Of a stretch of 64,000 nt of DNA, positions 34,209 through 49,102 are shown piece after piece. Made by a program: the position numbers and the translations under genes. The first letter of the stretch is position 1. Each line of letters opens with the position of its first letter. The notes under the pieces are model-generated. The model was not told the DNA's origin. It ran no database searches and saw only the letters and a program-made list of their open reading frames with translations. The stretch is taken from NCBI GenBank assembly GCA_030141605.1, contig JAQGDQ010000039.1, positions 62,001 to 126,000 on the forward strand, given 5' to 3'. Origin of the DNA: Tubiluchus corallicola. Lineage: Eukaryota; Priapulida; Priapulimorpha; Priapulimorphida; Tubiluchidae.

Positions 34209-37200
34209 TCATGGTTCATATAATTTTTTGATCTGTGCAACTGATGTTTCCCACTGTTTCTTGTGCATTGAAATCAAATTTTCTACATCCAATTTCAGCG
34301 CATCGTGCCTCTTTATATTAGATGAATACCAAGTCACAATATTCTGAAACACAAAACAACGATTAATTTTTAATGACAACAATAGCGATAATGAATAAAA
34401 AAATCCCACAATTAAAAAACAATGAAAAGGAAAGAAAGAAATTTCACAATGTTTTAAACTACCACTGTAGTTCTGTTTCAGGCGAACAGAGAAAAAATTG
34501 CAGGGAATTATTATGACTACTAAACTAATTTTTGAGGCATTTCTTGTTTACATCGTTAACACATAAAAAGGATATCACACTAAAAAAAGGACGCAAGCAT
34601 ATAGAAAAAAACTCAGGAGCATAGTAAATAACAGCTTCTGATTTGCCTGTCTGACTGTGGCATTGATTTTATACTCCTGCATTTCTCCTTTGCATTTTTA
34701 GTTACTGTGCTTCTATGTTTTTACTACAGCTTGTATCATTTTTAGTGTGATATCCTTTTTAAAGTGTGTGTTAACAATATAAATAAAGTACTCTTCCAAA
34801 AAAACCTGCTCAGCAGTTCTATTAATTCCTTGTGATTTTTTTCTCTCTTTTTTGTACTTGTTTGTTCACCTGAATAAGAAATATAGTGGTAGTTTGAATT
34901 GATGTGCATTTTGTTTCTTTTTGTTTTGAAAAGTACACATACGCTGGTAGAAAAGACATATCATTCCATTAAGAATTATTTTTTGTTCTCCTTAAAATTT
35001 TGCTTTAAGAAAATACATTGTTTCATACTTCGGCATATGAGAGCACTGCTCTGTTGGCTTAAAGAAATTTCACAGTTTCTCAGTTGCTGTAGGTCAAGTG
35101 AACCACAACAAAGTGTTTCAACTACCACAAAAATGTGACATGTGGGTAAAGCAAAGCCGTCTGCTACATCAGTTCAGTAATGTCAGTTGTTTTATGTGGA
35201 CGTTACTTAATTATGGATCTTGCTTGGGAACAAAAAAATGAACTAGGTAAAGTTCTAGCTAGCTGAAAAAACAGTTACTATTACAATAGCATGGGGCACA
35301 TCACTTAAAATGTGTCAAACAGTACTAATCTCAGTATTGCTTATCATGACAAACAATACCAACTTTGGGTAAGCTAACACTTGCTTACCAGAATGGGCAA
35401 TAGTGGCTTTGGATATCCTATGATAGTGCTTATAAGAAGCAGTGACAGAATGATGACCCATTGTGGTGCTTTTATCAGAGCAGCAAAGTAACCTTGAAGG
35501 AAGCTGTCCTACTTACTCATGAAAACAAGTCATAGTAATCTCACTTGTTCTAAAATGTCAGATTACTTATCGAAGCAACAACAATATGGTCATTGGTGCT
35601 GCAATATAATTGTATACCTAAAAATTAGTACGAAAGTTAATCACACATAGAGGGCAGCACATTTTTCAAACGACGGCCATCTTGGTTTAAAGAAAATAAT
35701 CAGTTTTACCTTGTACACAGCATCACGAACATTAATGACCTCTGCATGGCATGGCAATGGACTAACAGCGACTGCATCTGGTAGACGAGAATCTTTGTCG
35801 TCGCAGCCCAATAAGTGCAAACCTGACCAGACTTGCCTCTGATCATCTATTACTGTCACGCTTTCTGTGGACTTGTGAGTTTCCAGTGCCTCATACGTAG
35901 GTGACAGGCTAGTGAGCTGCGAGAAATAAACACAATGCAAATTTAATTGTGTGCTTGCAAACTAAAACCGTCCAGAAGTTGCCATAGTTTAAACTACGAT
36001 ATGATGCTTCAAAGTAGAATGCACCAACAATTTGGTCAAATGTCACTGTTTTTTAGAAAAATGCCAAATATATTGGGCTTTTATATTCTAGCATCAAATT
36101 ATCAAGAAAACGTTCAAAAATACCAAAAATCTAATTTTATAACTCCTTACCCACTTTTCTGTTTAGAAACTAGTACTGCAATTGCAAAAAAGTCCTATTT
36201 TCAAACTCTGATAGTAGCTCATGGAAGCAGTCATTTTACTTTGGGATTTTTCTGTTGGCATGCGCAGATGTGAGGAGACGTCTACTGGACTTAAACATAA
36301 CATCAATGTGTTTTTTCAAAGTCCGTAGCAACCAACATTTGTGCGATTGCTAAGTGTTGTGAAGAAATGTGACAAAAAACAATGGCTAACTTTAACAGCG
36401 ATTTTCTCAAGATTATGTTTTCCAGTGCGCAGCGTGCACCTGAACTTCAACGTAGATTATCTCAGCTTAGAAATAACATAGAGCTATGAGTTTGGTATCA
36501 AAATAATCCTCATGAAATGGAGATTCAGTATATGTGAATAACGAAAAAAGCTTAATTGCCGTCCTATGGACGATTTTCCTGTGCAAGCATATAATTCTGT
36601 GTGCCAAAAATCAGTACATTTGATGAAAAACCAGACTGTAGTTTATCATCAGGTCAAAGACTAAAAACATTTTCCCTTTCTTCTCTTTTTTAATCTTTTG
36701 CCTAACGATAAACCACAATGCTGAATTCAAAGATCGTGTTCTATCTTCTTTCTTACGTGAGATTTTTCATTAACGCACTACTCAAAATAGGTCTTATAAC
36801 TTTGACTGTTCTGCTACTGTATGAGCACAGATATAACTAAATGATTACAAATTATGTTCTGTTCCATTCATGAGAATCTCGGCTATCCAATCACACTATT
36901 TATTTAAGCATTTATATGTGAAATGACTTGTCTCCTGCACTTAAACATTTCTGTAATGACGTAACCGATCATTAATGCTTCTTTGTAGTTTTGTTACGAA
37001 AAACTTAAACATGGCAAAACAGCGGCGCAATGTGTCGCTGATAAATAATAAGCACTATTGCTTTCTACTTCTCCGGACCGTCCAACATTCTGTTAAATTT
37101 TGTAAAGGACATTACACCTCTATTGTGTATTTCAGAAACCAATACCATGCTGGTTCCATCTCTACACCACAAATATGTCCAAAAAATTTAATACTTGAGT

Positions 37201-40200
37201 TGTGATTCCTGCCAGAGCAAATTCTGTTTACCAATTTACCAGAGGTATTTCCTTGCAACTACAAAGAAGACAGAAATAAACTACCTTTTCCTTAATTTGC
37301 ATTTGGCTTATCATGGCATAATTTGGGATATACAGAAAGGCACTCTTCTCAATGTTCTTACTCGCGATGATCTCATCAAAAGCCGTCATCAGTGTTGCTG
37401 TGGAAGCTGATAGTGCCTGAATCTGTGAGTTGGCAGAAAGCGTGATTTGCTCCTAAAACAATAAAAATTTCTGTTATAGGCACTATATGTACATGATTTT
37501 TAATGTATTAATTCATTAATTAATTTTATCTACTTATTCTTATTTATCTGTTACCATTTACTGTGTGCCAGAAACTTTACGGATGATTTCATTACCAAAA
37601 TAAAATTGAAATTGAAAAAACTGAAAAAGAAGCCAAGTACCGGTTAATGTACAAAGCACTCTGCTAAGCGCCAAACACAATTTGAGACTAGCATTACAAC
37701 TAAAACTGCAGCGTTCTTTTTATTACAGTTTGGCAGTCTGCAATGCAGAATCTACCACTCATTGCATGGCGTACTTAAAGCAGGTGGCCGGGGTAGGACC
37801 AGAGGCTACTCACTACTATAAGGTGAGGCACAGAACTAGCAGAAGTGTCTTTACTGTCTAGGCCACGCTTGAAATCAGATACATATTCTTCCAAGGGAAA
37901 AATAATCAGGGACAAGAATTATGAAGGCTCACAAAAGTACTTAACAAGTAGTCAAAGTGTCGCAACTGAGAACTTTGATTAATTTCTTTAATTTATCAAG
38001 TAGCATTGCCCATCTTATAGCAAGAGAAAAAAAAATGATAGAAAAAGGCTCGCAAAGCTACTACCCAAAACAGTTTAGTTGTGAAGGTTCATACACAATA
38101 TTACCTTATACTTTGTCAAGCACTTATTCAATGCTTCTGCCAAGTCGGCCAAATTTGTACCCCAATCTTCACACAAGTTTTCTAATGTCTTTTCGTTATT
38201 AGGATGACCCAAAGCGGGTCGCAGCTTGCCCTGCAACTTTTCAAGTTTTGCATCAGATTGTCCGTACATATCATATGCCTAATAAATCCAAAAACAATGG
38301 TTTTTAAATAAAAAAAGATAAATGAATTTTAGATAAAGTTTTCTTGAATAGGAAAGTAAATAGGATAGTATAGGAACTATAGGAAAGTAACTTAATTTGC
38401 TTTACACAAGAGCAAATACAGTCTGTACAAAAAAGAGAATATTACATCAGCTTCTATGCATGCAAAATAATGAAAATATAGCAATCCTGATCATGAATTG
38501 TAAGCTAGTTTAAGTCTTTAATTTTTTTTGCATCCAGACAAAAAAAGCAAAATCAAATTCAAATTCAAATTTATCTGCCTCATACCATTTAATAGAAGGT
38601 TTGCTTAAATATGGTTAGTTCCCTTCATAGAAGATAAACAGAAAGAGGCGGGGTGGTGAAAGACAACCGGGTCACCTGACAGCCAACCCTTAGTAATCAA
38701 TTAATACTGAGATTAAAAAAATGGTGTTAGTAGCATTTGGAGAGAGACAATTTGCTTCTTGATAAGAAGATACATTTTCTCATGAGTAAGTTCAACTATT
38801 AAATTAACAATAATTATTATGAGTAAGGATTAGAAAGAAACGTTAAATGGTTATCCATTTATGAGCAAAATAATAGTAGCAAAGCTATTAATAGGTAACA
38901 AAACACAAAAGAATTCAACAAGGCAATAATTCAAAATGTAATAAAGTAATAATAAACAGAAAATAAGCAGCTCGACTTAAACAACTCAATACCCAACTAA
39001 ATAAGGAAGCTGTTCAAATTGTTGGCGGTAAAGCAAGCGAAAGTATCAAAAATATTTAACAATTCAGCAAAGTAAAAAATATGATAAGGCAGAAGCCATA
39101 CAACTGTGCTACTGGGCTTGCATGGCTTCAGAAAAACTTTAATAAAGCAAAAAATTCAATAAAAAAATCTCCAGCAACTAATTAGTACTACATGACACAA
39201 CTACAGGTACCATCTGAAAAAGAATTATTATACATTAATAGTTGTCATACAAAATGCAACAAAAATTTACAAATTACAATGGCACACCTGGTTATATGCC
39301 GTGTCTGTTGCTTCATCATCGATTTCCCCGAATGCAACTAACACTTTTTCAGCAAGTATTTCACACAGCTTTTCTACTCTAGCCAATTGTTCATGTAAAT
39401 CTGTGAAAAATTATAACATTTACTTAATACATTTGCTTAAAATTCACTTAATTGAAATTTCTAGCTGTTTAAGTTTCAGTTTGCACTACCCATTCTGAAC
39501 AAGGCTTGAAATGTAAAAAGAAAACACAGGTTACGGAAATAATTTTGTTTAATGTCAATATCACCAAATGTCAACAAATATTTTAAAAAAGTACCAAACT
39601 AGGCTTCCTTCATCACAAACTTCCTTATTCAATTGTTTTAATAAAATTGGTTAATTGACTACTTGTTTCTTTTGAGTAATTTTGGCATACTAATGACATA
39701 GTTCGCATTTTCTTAAGTTTGTACAGCAAAGAGTTTGTATATATGTAGAGTCGTTCACAAAAAAATGTTTCTCTGAATTAACTCTAACAAATACTGTTAG
39801 AGGCATATGCAAAAAGACCAACATCGCTATGAAGACGCTATAAATTTCCCTCTAAGAACCCCACCATGCAGTGCTAGAATCATTTTTCCACACACACAAC
39901 ATTCAAACATTACATCACACCTTCGATGCACTTTGTAGCAAACTCCAGTGCCTGGTTATAGTACACCAGCGTCTTGTCTTGCAGTGTCTCAGCACATTTA
40001 TCAAATGTGTCGCTTATCAGCTTTGGTCGAGTGACACGGCGTAGTCCCTTGGAATTGTAATACATCTAGAAAGATTAAGCAACATTACCAACTAATTACA
40101 TTATGTTATATTGTTATAATACCAACTTATGTGTTGCTTGAGAAGCTATAATCAAAATCAGAATTTATGACCCTAAATTAATGAAATGATGGTCCCTCCT

Positions 40201-43200
40201 CAGACAGAACCACCCTCTAACTCGCCAACGCAAATCTTGTATATTTTTTACTCGTGACATTTACATAATTTTAAGTAAATTTACTGAAAATTCTTTAAAT
40301 AAACTTGAACAGCTATCTTTTGGAGAGGCAATCTACCTGTGAAGAGGCTTTAATACAGGTTCTTCTGAATCTGTTAGCCAATCCTATTAACTTTTTATTG
40401 CATCTTCTCTTCAAATGTATGCAGGTTACATACCAGATTTCTTCGTTAATAAAATACTGCTTAAAATAATAGCCATCTTTTGTTTGCCAAAAAAAATTCT
40501 TTAAGAAATACCACTATTTATTATTTATTGCAAACCACACTGGAACATGGCTAAAATACCTAACCACCAGATTAATATTTCATCTCAGATGGTGAGTCTT
40601 TATAATGAGCTAAGTTTAGGTCCCACCACAACCACAAACATAAAACAGATACCCAATCCAAGAATGTTGAATACTGGCCTGCAATACGTCGAACTGTATA
40701 AAAAAGCACACATGCATTATACTAGCAACATAAGCTTATTTATTATTACAACCAAAAGGTGAATTACAGCACAACATAAAATTTCGAAACATAAAAATTT
40801 AAAAGAATAAGCGAGGCAGAACCTACAGCAACAAGCAAAAATGTGGCTACAATATTAGTACTTTATAACATTACATTATGTACACATACATGTGCACATC
40901 CCTTGTATGTACAGTAAAGTAAGAAATGGCATAGAAACTCACCAATGATTTAGTCAGAGCAGTGTGCAAACAATCCCTGAGAATATTCCGCACGCCCAAT
41001 AGATACCGATTTCCTGATTCTGTCACTTCGCCAAATATCTGAAGGGGGGCTGGCTCATACATCATCTGAGGTGGTTTTGTCGTCTTTGTGCTGAAATTAC
41101 CAAAGCATAAAAATGTCTTTTCACCAAGTATACTGAGTAGTAATTTGCTGAAAGAGTACTTTCAGAATAAGAGAACTTTTTGTAATTAATTTTGTAATCA
41201 CATCTGGTGAATAGACTTGTTGTCATAGGCTAAGTATCATCATTACTATCATCATCATCATCATCATCATCATCATAATCATTATCAATGTCTAAATCGT
41301 CATGCTCATCACAGTCATCACTATCATAGTCACCATCACCATCACCACCACCACCCCAATCACAATCACAATCACCATCATCATCATTTATCATCATCGT
41401 TATCATCATCATCATCCAGCAAGACTGTTGGAAACAAGAAAATTCGAATTGGCAAATTGCTTGTATGCATTTCAGAATGCTAAGTAAATGCTAAGTAAAT
41501 GCATAATGACCATTTTCCCCACCAGTTTTACTTAGGTGACAATTTTGATTCTGCGATGAGGCAATGCTTAAAACCTAACATAAGGTGGTAGAGTATGAAA
41601 CATTCAGACAAACAGGGGAGAGATGTGGGGGGACGGACGAATGCATGCAAACAGGCCCAGGAGACTTGTTTTTCCCCTGTCAATGTGATGTCTGGGTGGG
41701 AGATAATGAATCTGAGATTATGACAACAAATATAAGTCATTAAGTCTACCATGTAGTCTATGCCAAAAAATCTTATGTCATGCATTCACTAAGTTTGACG
41801 TATAAACCTCGCATAACACCTGTAACATCAGGGTTTACTTCAACTGTCTGTTTCTGCTCATTTTCTCAGCTTCTCTCAAAGCTTAATGCGAAGTAATGAA
41901 TTTGCTAGGAAGGTGAACACAGTACCACTTTCATTAGTAAGTCAAGCAGTATACCTTGATGTTCTGCGGGACCCAAGCTTAATATCTCTGGTTTTGCTGT
42001 CCCTATGCTGCAAACAAAAAAATAGGTGTGAATTTGAATTAGGTCTCAGTAATGTGTGAACAAACCTCATAAATGAAGTGCACCTCCATCTCCGGCAAGA
42101 TTAAAAATGTGGCAGAAAATCAAAAGCCAGACTATCGGCACAAGTGGCGCATGTTCTAATATCACTTTGTTAAATTCAAATAAGATTTGCGATGAAATGA
42201 CAGAACCTTAAGTTCACAAAATCTAGCAACATTGCTGCACATTGTAATTTCAATAAAGAAAATCAAGCCATCATGCTAAAGTTTGTCCAGAAATAGACAG
42301 AACCTTAAAGGAAAACAGAACGATTTTTCTGGTCTTGTCTCACCTTGAAGTATAGTAAAAAGTAATGTTATCACTTATAATAAAACCAAAATTTTGCTGA
42401 TACTTAAATATTAGCTTGGGAATTTAATTAGCAGGTAGTGAGCTCGGCTAGTGATGTCATAACTGAAAACAATTTCAAATTGGAAAAATTGAAATAAATC
42501 ATTACTGTACAGCACTGATTATGACTGACATCAATTCTGTGAATTTTAAAATAAAAATTTAAATTCCAAGCTTACTGCCAACAAGCGATTTCACTACAAA
42601 TGCATGATACATCAGAACTAAACTGAGAGACAATGTAAGATGCAGATAATACAATTACTATTCAGCAAACAGTACACGGTACGGTAATAATGGCACAGGT
42701 AGCAATGGCACAATAAATATGGCATACGAACAAAAGGTATAGGAAAAAGGACACAAATGGAAAAACAGGAAAAATGACACCCACCATGGCTCTTCTATCA
42801 TTTACTCTTTTGCCATGCTTCCTGTGTCATTATTACCTGTGCTGTTTCTATCCATGTCATTCAACTGCACAACAGAACATATTTTTACCTTGACTGTAGT
42901 AAGAGAAGCATCAGCAGGTGCATCAGGAATGCTTTTCTGTATGCAATAAAGAATTTTAGCTCTGTCAAATTCTTGTACAGAAGAAGATTTGTCTGCAGCT
43001 TGTGCTACCTCTGGTCTGAAAAATAAATAACACCTTTACCCAAGTAAATTTGCTCTTCTCTTCTTTCCATAATAGTCATTGCTATTTTTTATAATGAAGT
43101 TAGCTAAATATCAAAATTGCGAAGAAGAAATCGTTATTATTTTGCATCTCTGTTGTACTCAAAATTATAATATGCAAGTTATAACTGTTGTGAATCTAAA

Positions 43201-46200
43201 TCTAAATCTGATGAAATGAAATGGCATTATAAAGATGATAAATGCAAATCAATAACAGACCTTCTTGAAGTCTACAAGAACTCTAGTTAACAAAACCAAA
43301 AAAGACTTTGTAGAATAGACTTTCAAATTTTATTTGTAATGTTGCCGTGAATAAAAATGTACTTCAATACTTCCTAAGAGATAAAAGCGGACAAGAGTTT
43401 AAACACCAAAATCGTATTAGAAACCCACCTTATGCCAGAGAACAGAATCCACAATTGCAAGGGATAAATAAAAAAGCATTAAAATTGCTAATAAATAAAT
43501 TATTAATTAATCATCAAATTATATGGTCTCAACTTAAAAATAGTATTTAAACTGCAATGAGCCAGTTTCTTTCTAATGTGAAATGGGTATAAGGTGACTC
43601 TGAATGATTGTTACTAGTATGGTGAGATTTTTGATCCACTCTGCCATGTGTGCCAATGGTTAAAATGGTACAGTGTGCGAACTGTAATCCCAAGGTTCTG
43701 GGTTCAAATCCAAGTTAGCTTGAAATTTTCAAATGCCATCTTTCAACAACTAATTAGTCATTTGTTTAATTGCTGATCATGCATAAACCACTAAGTTTAT
43801 CACAGATTAAAAATACATTAATGCGACTATAAAATTTTAATTTCGTAAAAACAACACTTACTTCAAGATCGACTGAATCACTGCTATTGCTGGATCCTCA
43901 ATTGCTAGTGTTCCCTTGCGCTGCGAATGTTGTGCATCCGTTTTTCCCACGATGCTTGAACGTTTAAGTCTTCTGTAATCGTCAAAGATGGCTTTGTATT
44001 CGTCGAACGTCAGCTCAGAATGTGAAACAAGTCGGCAGTCAAGGTAGTCAAAGCGTTCTCTGCAAGCTGCGGTCACACTTGCCAAATCTGTACTTATGGC
44101 TTCTGCATCCTAGTTCATAGAGCATTACAAAAACATAAACCTTCAAAAGTATGTCAAGTTCAAAAAGTTATAAAACAAAATCAAACACGAATAAGCCAAC
44201 AGCAAGTTTGCACAGTTTCACAATTTACGGTTGTTTTGGATATAAGCATGTGGTGTCTCCTTGTGTTTGTTTTTGCAAAATTAAGCTGTCGATCGACAGG
44301 TGAGCTACAACAAGAAATAGGAGTCTGCCTCATTTTGGAGACTGGATAGGAAAGAAGTCATGTTCGTTCAGTACGTTGTGTCGTTTAGTAATAAAATTTT
44401 CTCAGTCGAGTTCTTTTTAGCAAGTTAGTAAGATGCGGCAAAGATGCCAGTTTTGATTTCTTCATAATATTAGTACACATTTTCATTATAGCAATTAATT
44501 ATTTTTCTGACATTGGATTAGTAGAAACTGTTTTTATTTGCTTCAGTTAAAATGAAGTCGAGTCGAACATAATATGTCAGTCAGTAAGTCAGTCAGTCAA
44601 GTATGTCATGATGTGATAGTGATTTTGGAATGAGACGATGATTGCTCATTTTGGACAATAAAAAATCATAAATTACATCTAAAAGACTGACGGACATGTA
44701 TTTAGCGCACAACGATGCATCTTATATCTTTGGGAACTATGGTAGTAGTAGAAATTAGTTGTGAAGAGGCATCACAATATAATTCTTTTTTAACTGTACT
44801 GTTTCTCATTTTGGAATTTAGCAGTAACACGGATCCCAGCATTATAAACTCATTTTTGTGAATTAGTTAAATCAGACAATTTGATTTAAATATGTAACCA
44901 GTGAAAATAATACAATCACTATTAAATTTTGTGTTGGTGAATAATTGTTAATAAAGGTGAGCATGTTTTTAACTCAACATGTTTTTGTTAATTTTTATAT
45001 CACAATGACATAAGCATTAAAACTAATAACATGATATTAACTCATAATTAAAATTCTTTTTTACATTCAGATACTACTAACCAAGGCCATAAAGGTTAGC
45101 TTTGCATATGCGTCTCCTCATCCTAAAGAGAAAGAAAGCTTACCTTACCTTTTGTGAAACAAATGCATGAGCTTATACAATTTATTCAAAATCAAAAGAA
45201 ACCACAAAAAAGCACATACCTAATATAGGTGTAACAAATTTCAGTATATATTATGTAAGATATATCACTGCTTATCATGAGATACATTTTCCTTAAAAAA
45301 CATCCAGGTTTTGGAAAAGAAAACTTGATGATTTGCTTGTTCAAATGCCACATCAAAACATTCAGCAACAAGAGTTGAATAGCTAATATCCCCATCACAA
45401 TGAGGGGAGACCTTCACTGAGACTTCAAAAATTGCCACGTCTCAGACCACACCGTGGTTTTCCAGGTCTTACTAATAATGCAGTAGAAAGAGCTAGAGAC
45501 ATACAGTGGTCTTGAAGATCTTTTTGGTCTCAGAAAAATTTTGGGATGTTTACGAAGTTATCACAGGAGATCGTGGAAGCAACAGATCGCCGCAGAAACG
45601 CAATATGGGTGTGATTCGGACAGTGCAGTCGTATTATAACATTACTGTGTCGTACCAAAGTCTTTATAATCATAGTGTCGTAACACTTGCATTAAGCTAT
45701 AATTTCAGTCTTATTTGTTCACACCTACATTACATTTTTAATGTGATGTGGTTACATTAATAGCAATTGCAGTACAGCGAGGAAGAAACAATTATTTTGC
45801 CATTTTCTTCGGTGATCTTTTTGCGATCATCGAGAACTTCTTTATTCTTCAAGGTCGTTATCGTGTACGACGGGGGGCTTTAACTAACCTTTAGAAAATT
45901 AGATAATCAATGACAAACTGATTGCCCTGTTTTAACAATCATTTCTAAATAATTATTTAAGTAAACTGGTAAGTTACCAACCTTTGCAGACGACATTCTG
46001 TGCACAAAGTCACTAATGACATTGATAAATTTTTTGCCTTCCAAAGTGCACTCCATGGATTTAGATTTTATTTGCAGCTGGGCAGTGGAGAGACACTTTG
46101 CCATTTCATCCACAAACCGGATGTCACAAACAACAGTCTTCAGTCTGCAAGGTGACATCATCACGAGAAAAATGTTAATAATGATAACGAGATATTAATA

Positions 46201-49070
46201 ACTAGGGTATGGCAATGCTCACAAAACTGAGAAAAACCCAACTCATTAAATGTCCTCACTGAAGAAAGATAGCTCTTTTGAAAGAAAAATAGTGGTCCTT
46301 CGGGTCACTGCTTCATCATCACCTTATTAGAAGTGATCAGAATGGGGATACCGTTACTGGGAACACTAAAAGAACAAAAGAGATTACAAAGTAAAGCAAG
46401 TGTTAAGTATCAGAAAAACAATAGAAACTAATGGCTTTTTATCTTTTGCTGATTGAGTACTCCCAGTAAAGTATAAAAATTCCGACCACTTCTAACAGGG
46501 TGCCATTAAAGCAGTGGGCTGAGGGAGCACTATTTTTCTTGTAAGAGAGCTATCTTTGTTCCTCTTTGAATATCTGTAAAAATTGTTGATCCACTGTTTT
46601 AGGTAGGTAGGAAGGGTGTGTTAGGTAGGATCATTATGCAGAAAATGGTTGACCAAATTACAGAATATAAGTTATTGTTGCTTGATATTATATTAGATTA
46701 TGCTACATACCTACATTAGATTAGCAACTTGACACAACTACAATTAAGGTAAAAAACTTTAGCATTAAAAAGGGCAATAAAAAATAAAGTTGTTGTAATC
46801 GAACAACAAAATAAAAAGGGCTTACCGAGTTTCAAGGCTTTGGACAGTGTCTCTGCCCTTGTTCCTACGCGAGGACTCCATTGCATCAAGCTCTTTGCGC
46901 ATTTTTCGCAAGGCCGAGGTAGCACTGTCGCAAATTTTGTCCAGTTTTGTTTTACAGACATCCTTTTCATCAGAATTAAAATTTCCCCCTTCGTCAAATA
47001 ACCTTAAACACAGGAAAAAACTTCTTGCCAGGTACGATTGTCCCATGACTTGTTTTTTCAGAAGTAAACACTGTGTAAGGAAAAACGCTTCAAAACACTT
47101 CGGAATAAACATAAGACACGAAAGTATCAATTTTAAGTTTTGTTTTTTATGCTATAACACTTCACTATAGGCAGAAATTTCTGTTTAATAATTTGTATGT
47201 TTGAAAGATATTGTGCTTTATTTTTTGCAAGACTGCCAAACTCAAGTACCTGTCATTCTAACAATGCCACTGGTTGTATCTCTGCACAAACAAGTGTTAG
47301 CAAAATCATGTCATATAGATGCGCACTGATAGTTTACTGCCAAATCAGTATCAGCAGAAATAACATTAATTTGTGGTAGCAGTCGGGTTTTATAAAGCAA
47401 CAAGAACATTTTTGTGCTTAAGCTAAGGCAAAAAATTCATTATTAAATTAAAGCATTCATCGTTAAGCGAGAAAAAGTTGGCAGAAATTCGTCATGATTA
47501 TAGTTGACTTAAGTTGGCAACTATACAGTTATTGGTTTTGTCTGTCTGTGTGTCATGTCTGCCTGCTTCCTCTGGGCCCTGGAATGCCCCAATGTACCAA
47601 TGAAGTTACCAACTATTAGATAACAACAATCAGTAAAATATGTTATGCAGAAACACATTGTTGAGGTTGTCTTCAGTAAACTCTTTAATTTACTAACCTG
47701 CAGGAATTGACGGTGGTTTTTCACAATCTACAATTATGTCTGTATCGGAATTTAGGTTTTTATTCAAAGATTTAAATGCACACATATTGTAGCTTAAACA
47801 CTTTTAAAGTTTTTTTCATGAAAAATTGATCTTCCACTTGTGTCTGTGGAGAATTCTAACCTCAACTAATTACAGATATTTTTATTCATCTCGTCATTTT
47901 TACCAGAATACAAGGTGGATTATCAAATGATTAATAATTACGATAAAATAAGCATAACAGAAGGTGTCCGGAGATGCAGGAGAAAGGGCAGCTAAGAACC
48001 AGTTGCATGCTCTGTATGACAGTAGCTGTTTTTTCATGGAAATTTCGCATCATTTTAAGTGTCAATGCAGAAAATAAATTTTTGTGCAGTCTTGAAGCGT
48101 GCAGATCTCATTTGGGCAACTATGTCCCTATATTAAGGACTGAAGGATAGCTAGTTAAAATGAAAAGTCTCAGAAGGGATTCATCAAGTGAGATTTAACC
48201 ATAGTTTTAACTGGTACAGCTTACGTCATGGAGGCTATGAATGCATTAGTCGTGTCAACTACGTCTTGCTTGAACTGCTCTATATAGCTTCTATACTCTG
48301 CATTAATTTCCTTTAGGCGGGCAAAGAATTCTTCTTTTTCCTTGGCTATTTCTTCCCGTAGATTCATTAGACTGAAATATCGACAACAAATTAAAACCAA
48401 CAAGCCATTTTTCACGCATCATTTTCACTTTTTCAGAGTACAAAAGATTGGCATTATGATAATAAAACGTGGGCAGATCTGTCAATTTATTTGTGTAGCA
48501 TTCAGTGAGTGAATAATATTTAAAGGAATTGAGGTAGTACACACACACAGACGATGCATGATTGCCAGAGGGACATAAGTTGTGGGTGATAAATGGCTGA
48601 CATAGACAAAGATACACGCAGACATTTTTTATTTTTATTTACCTAATTAAATAATTTTACGACTTATTCATAATATAACAAATCAGCATAATAGGAATAG
48701 ATATTTACGTGCACGATAAAAAGTATGATCAAGTAGCAGCAATAATATCACAGGTAGAACAGAAGATAGCAAGGGACCAAGTAGTCAAGTCACTATATTC
48801 TGATATATCCAGATTTGATAAGAGTAAAAAATATAGGTTAATATATGTGTTTATAAGAAACGGGAATGTAGTGCAGTTATTTATTATTTTAAATATAGTT
48901 CATTAATGTCGGACAAACAGTTTAACAATGGAAGCTAAAATCTTTCTTTCGCGACATTTATAGCAATTGAGTATGTTCATTTAAATTTGACATCATAACA
49001 ATTGTAAGAAATTTTCTGGTTACAATAGTAGCATTAACAACACCAACTGTAACAACAACAGCAACAGCAA

Positions 49071-49102
<32 letters not shown>

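Noticed and set aside
43648-43722. Functional tRNA gene
   Set aside because: Perfect B box, but the anticodon stem is offset and the T stem is mismatched; treated as a SINE or pseudogene.
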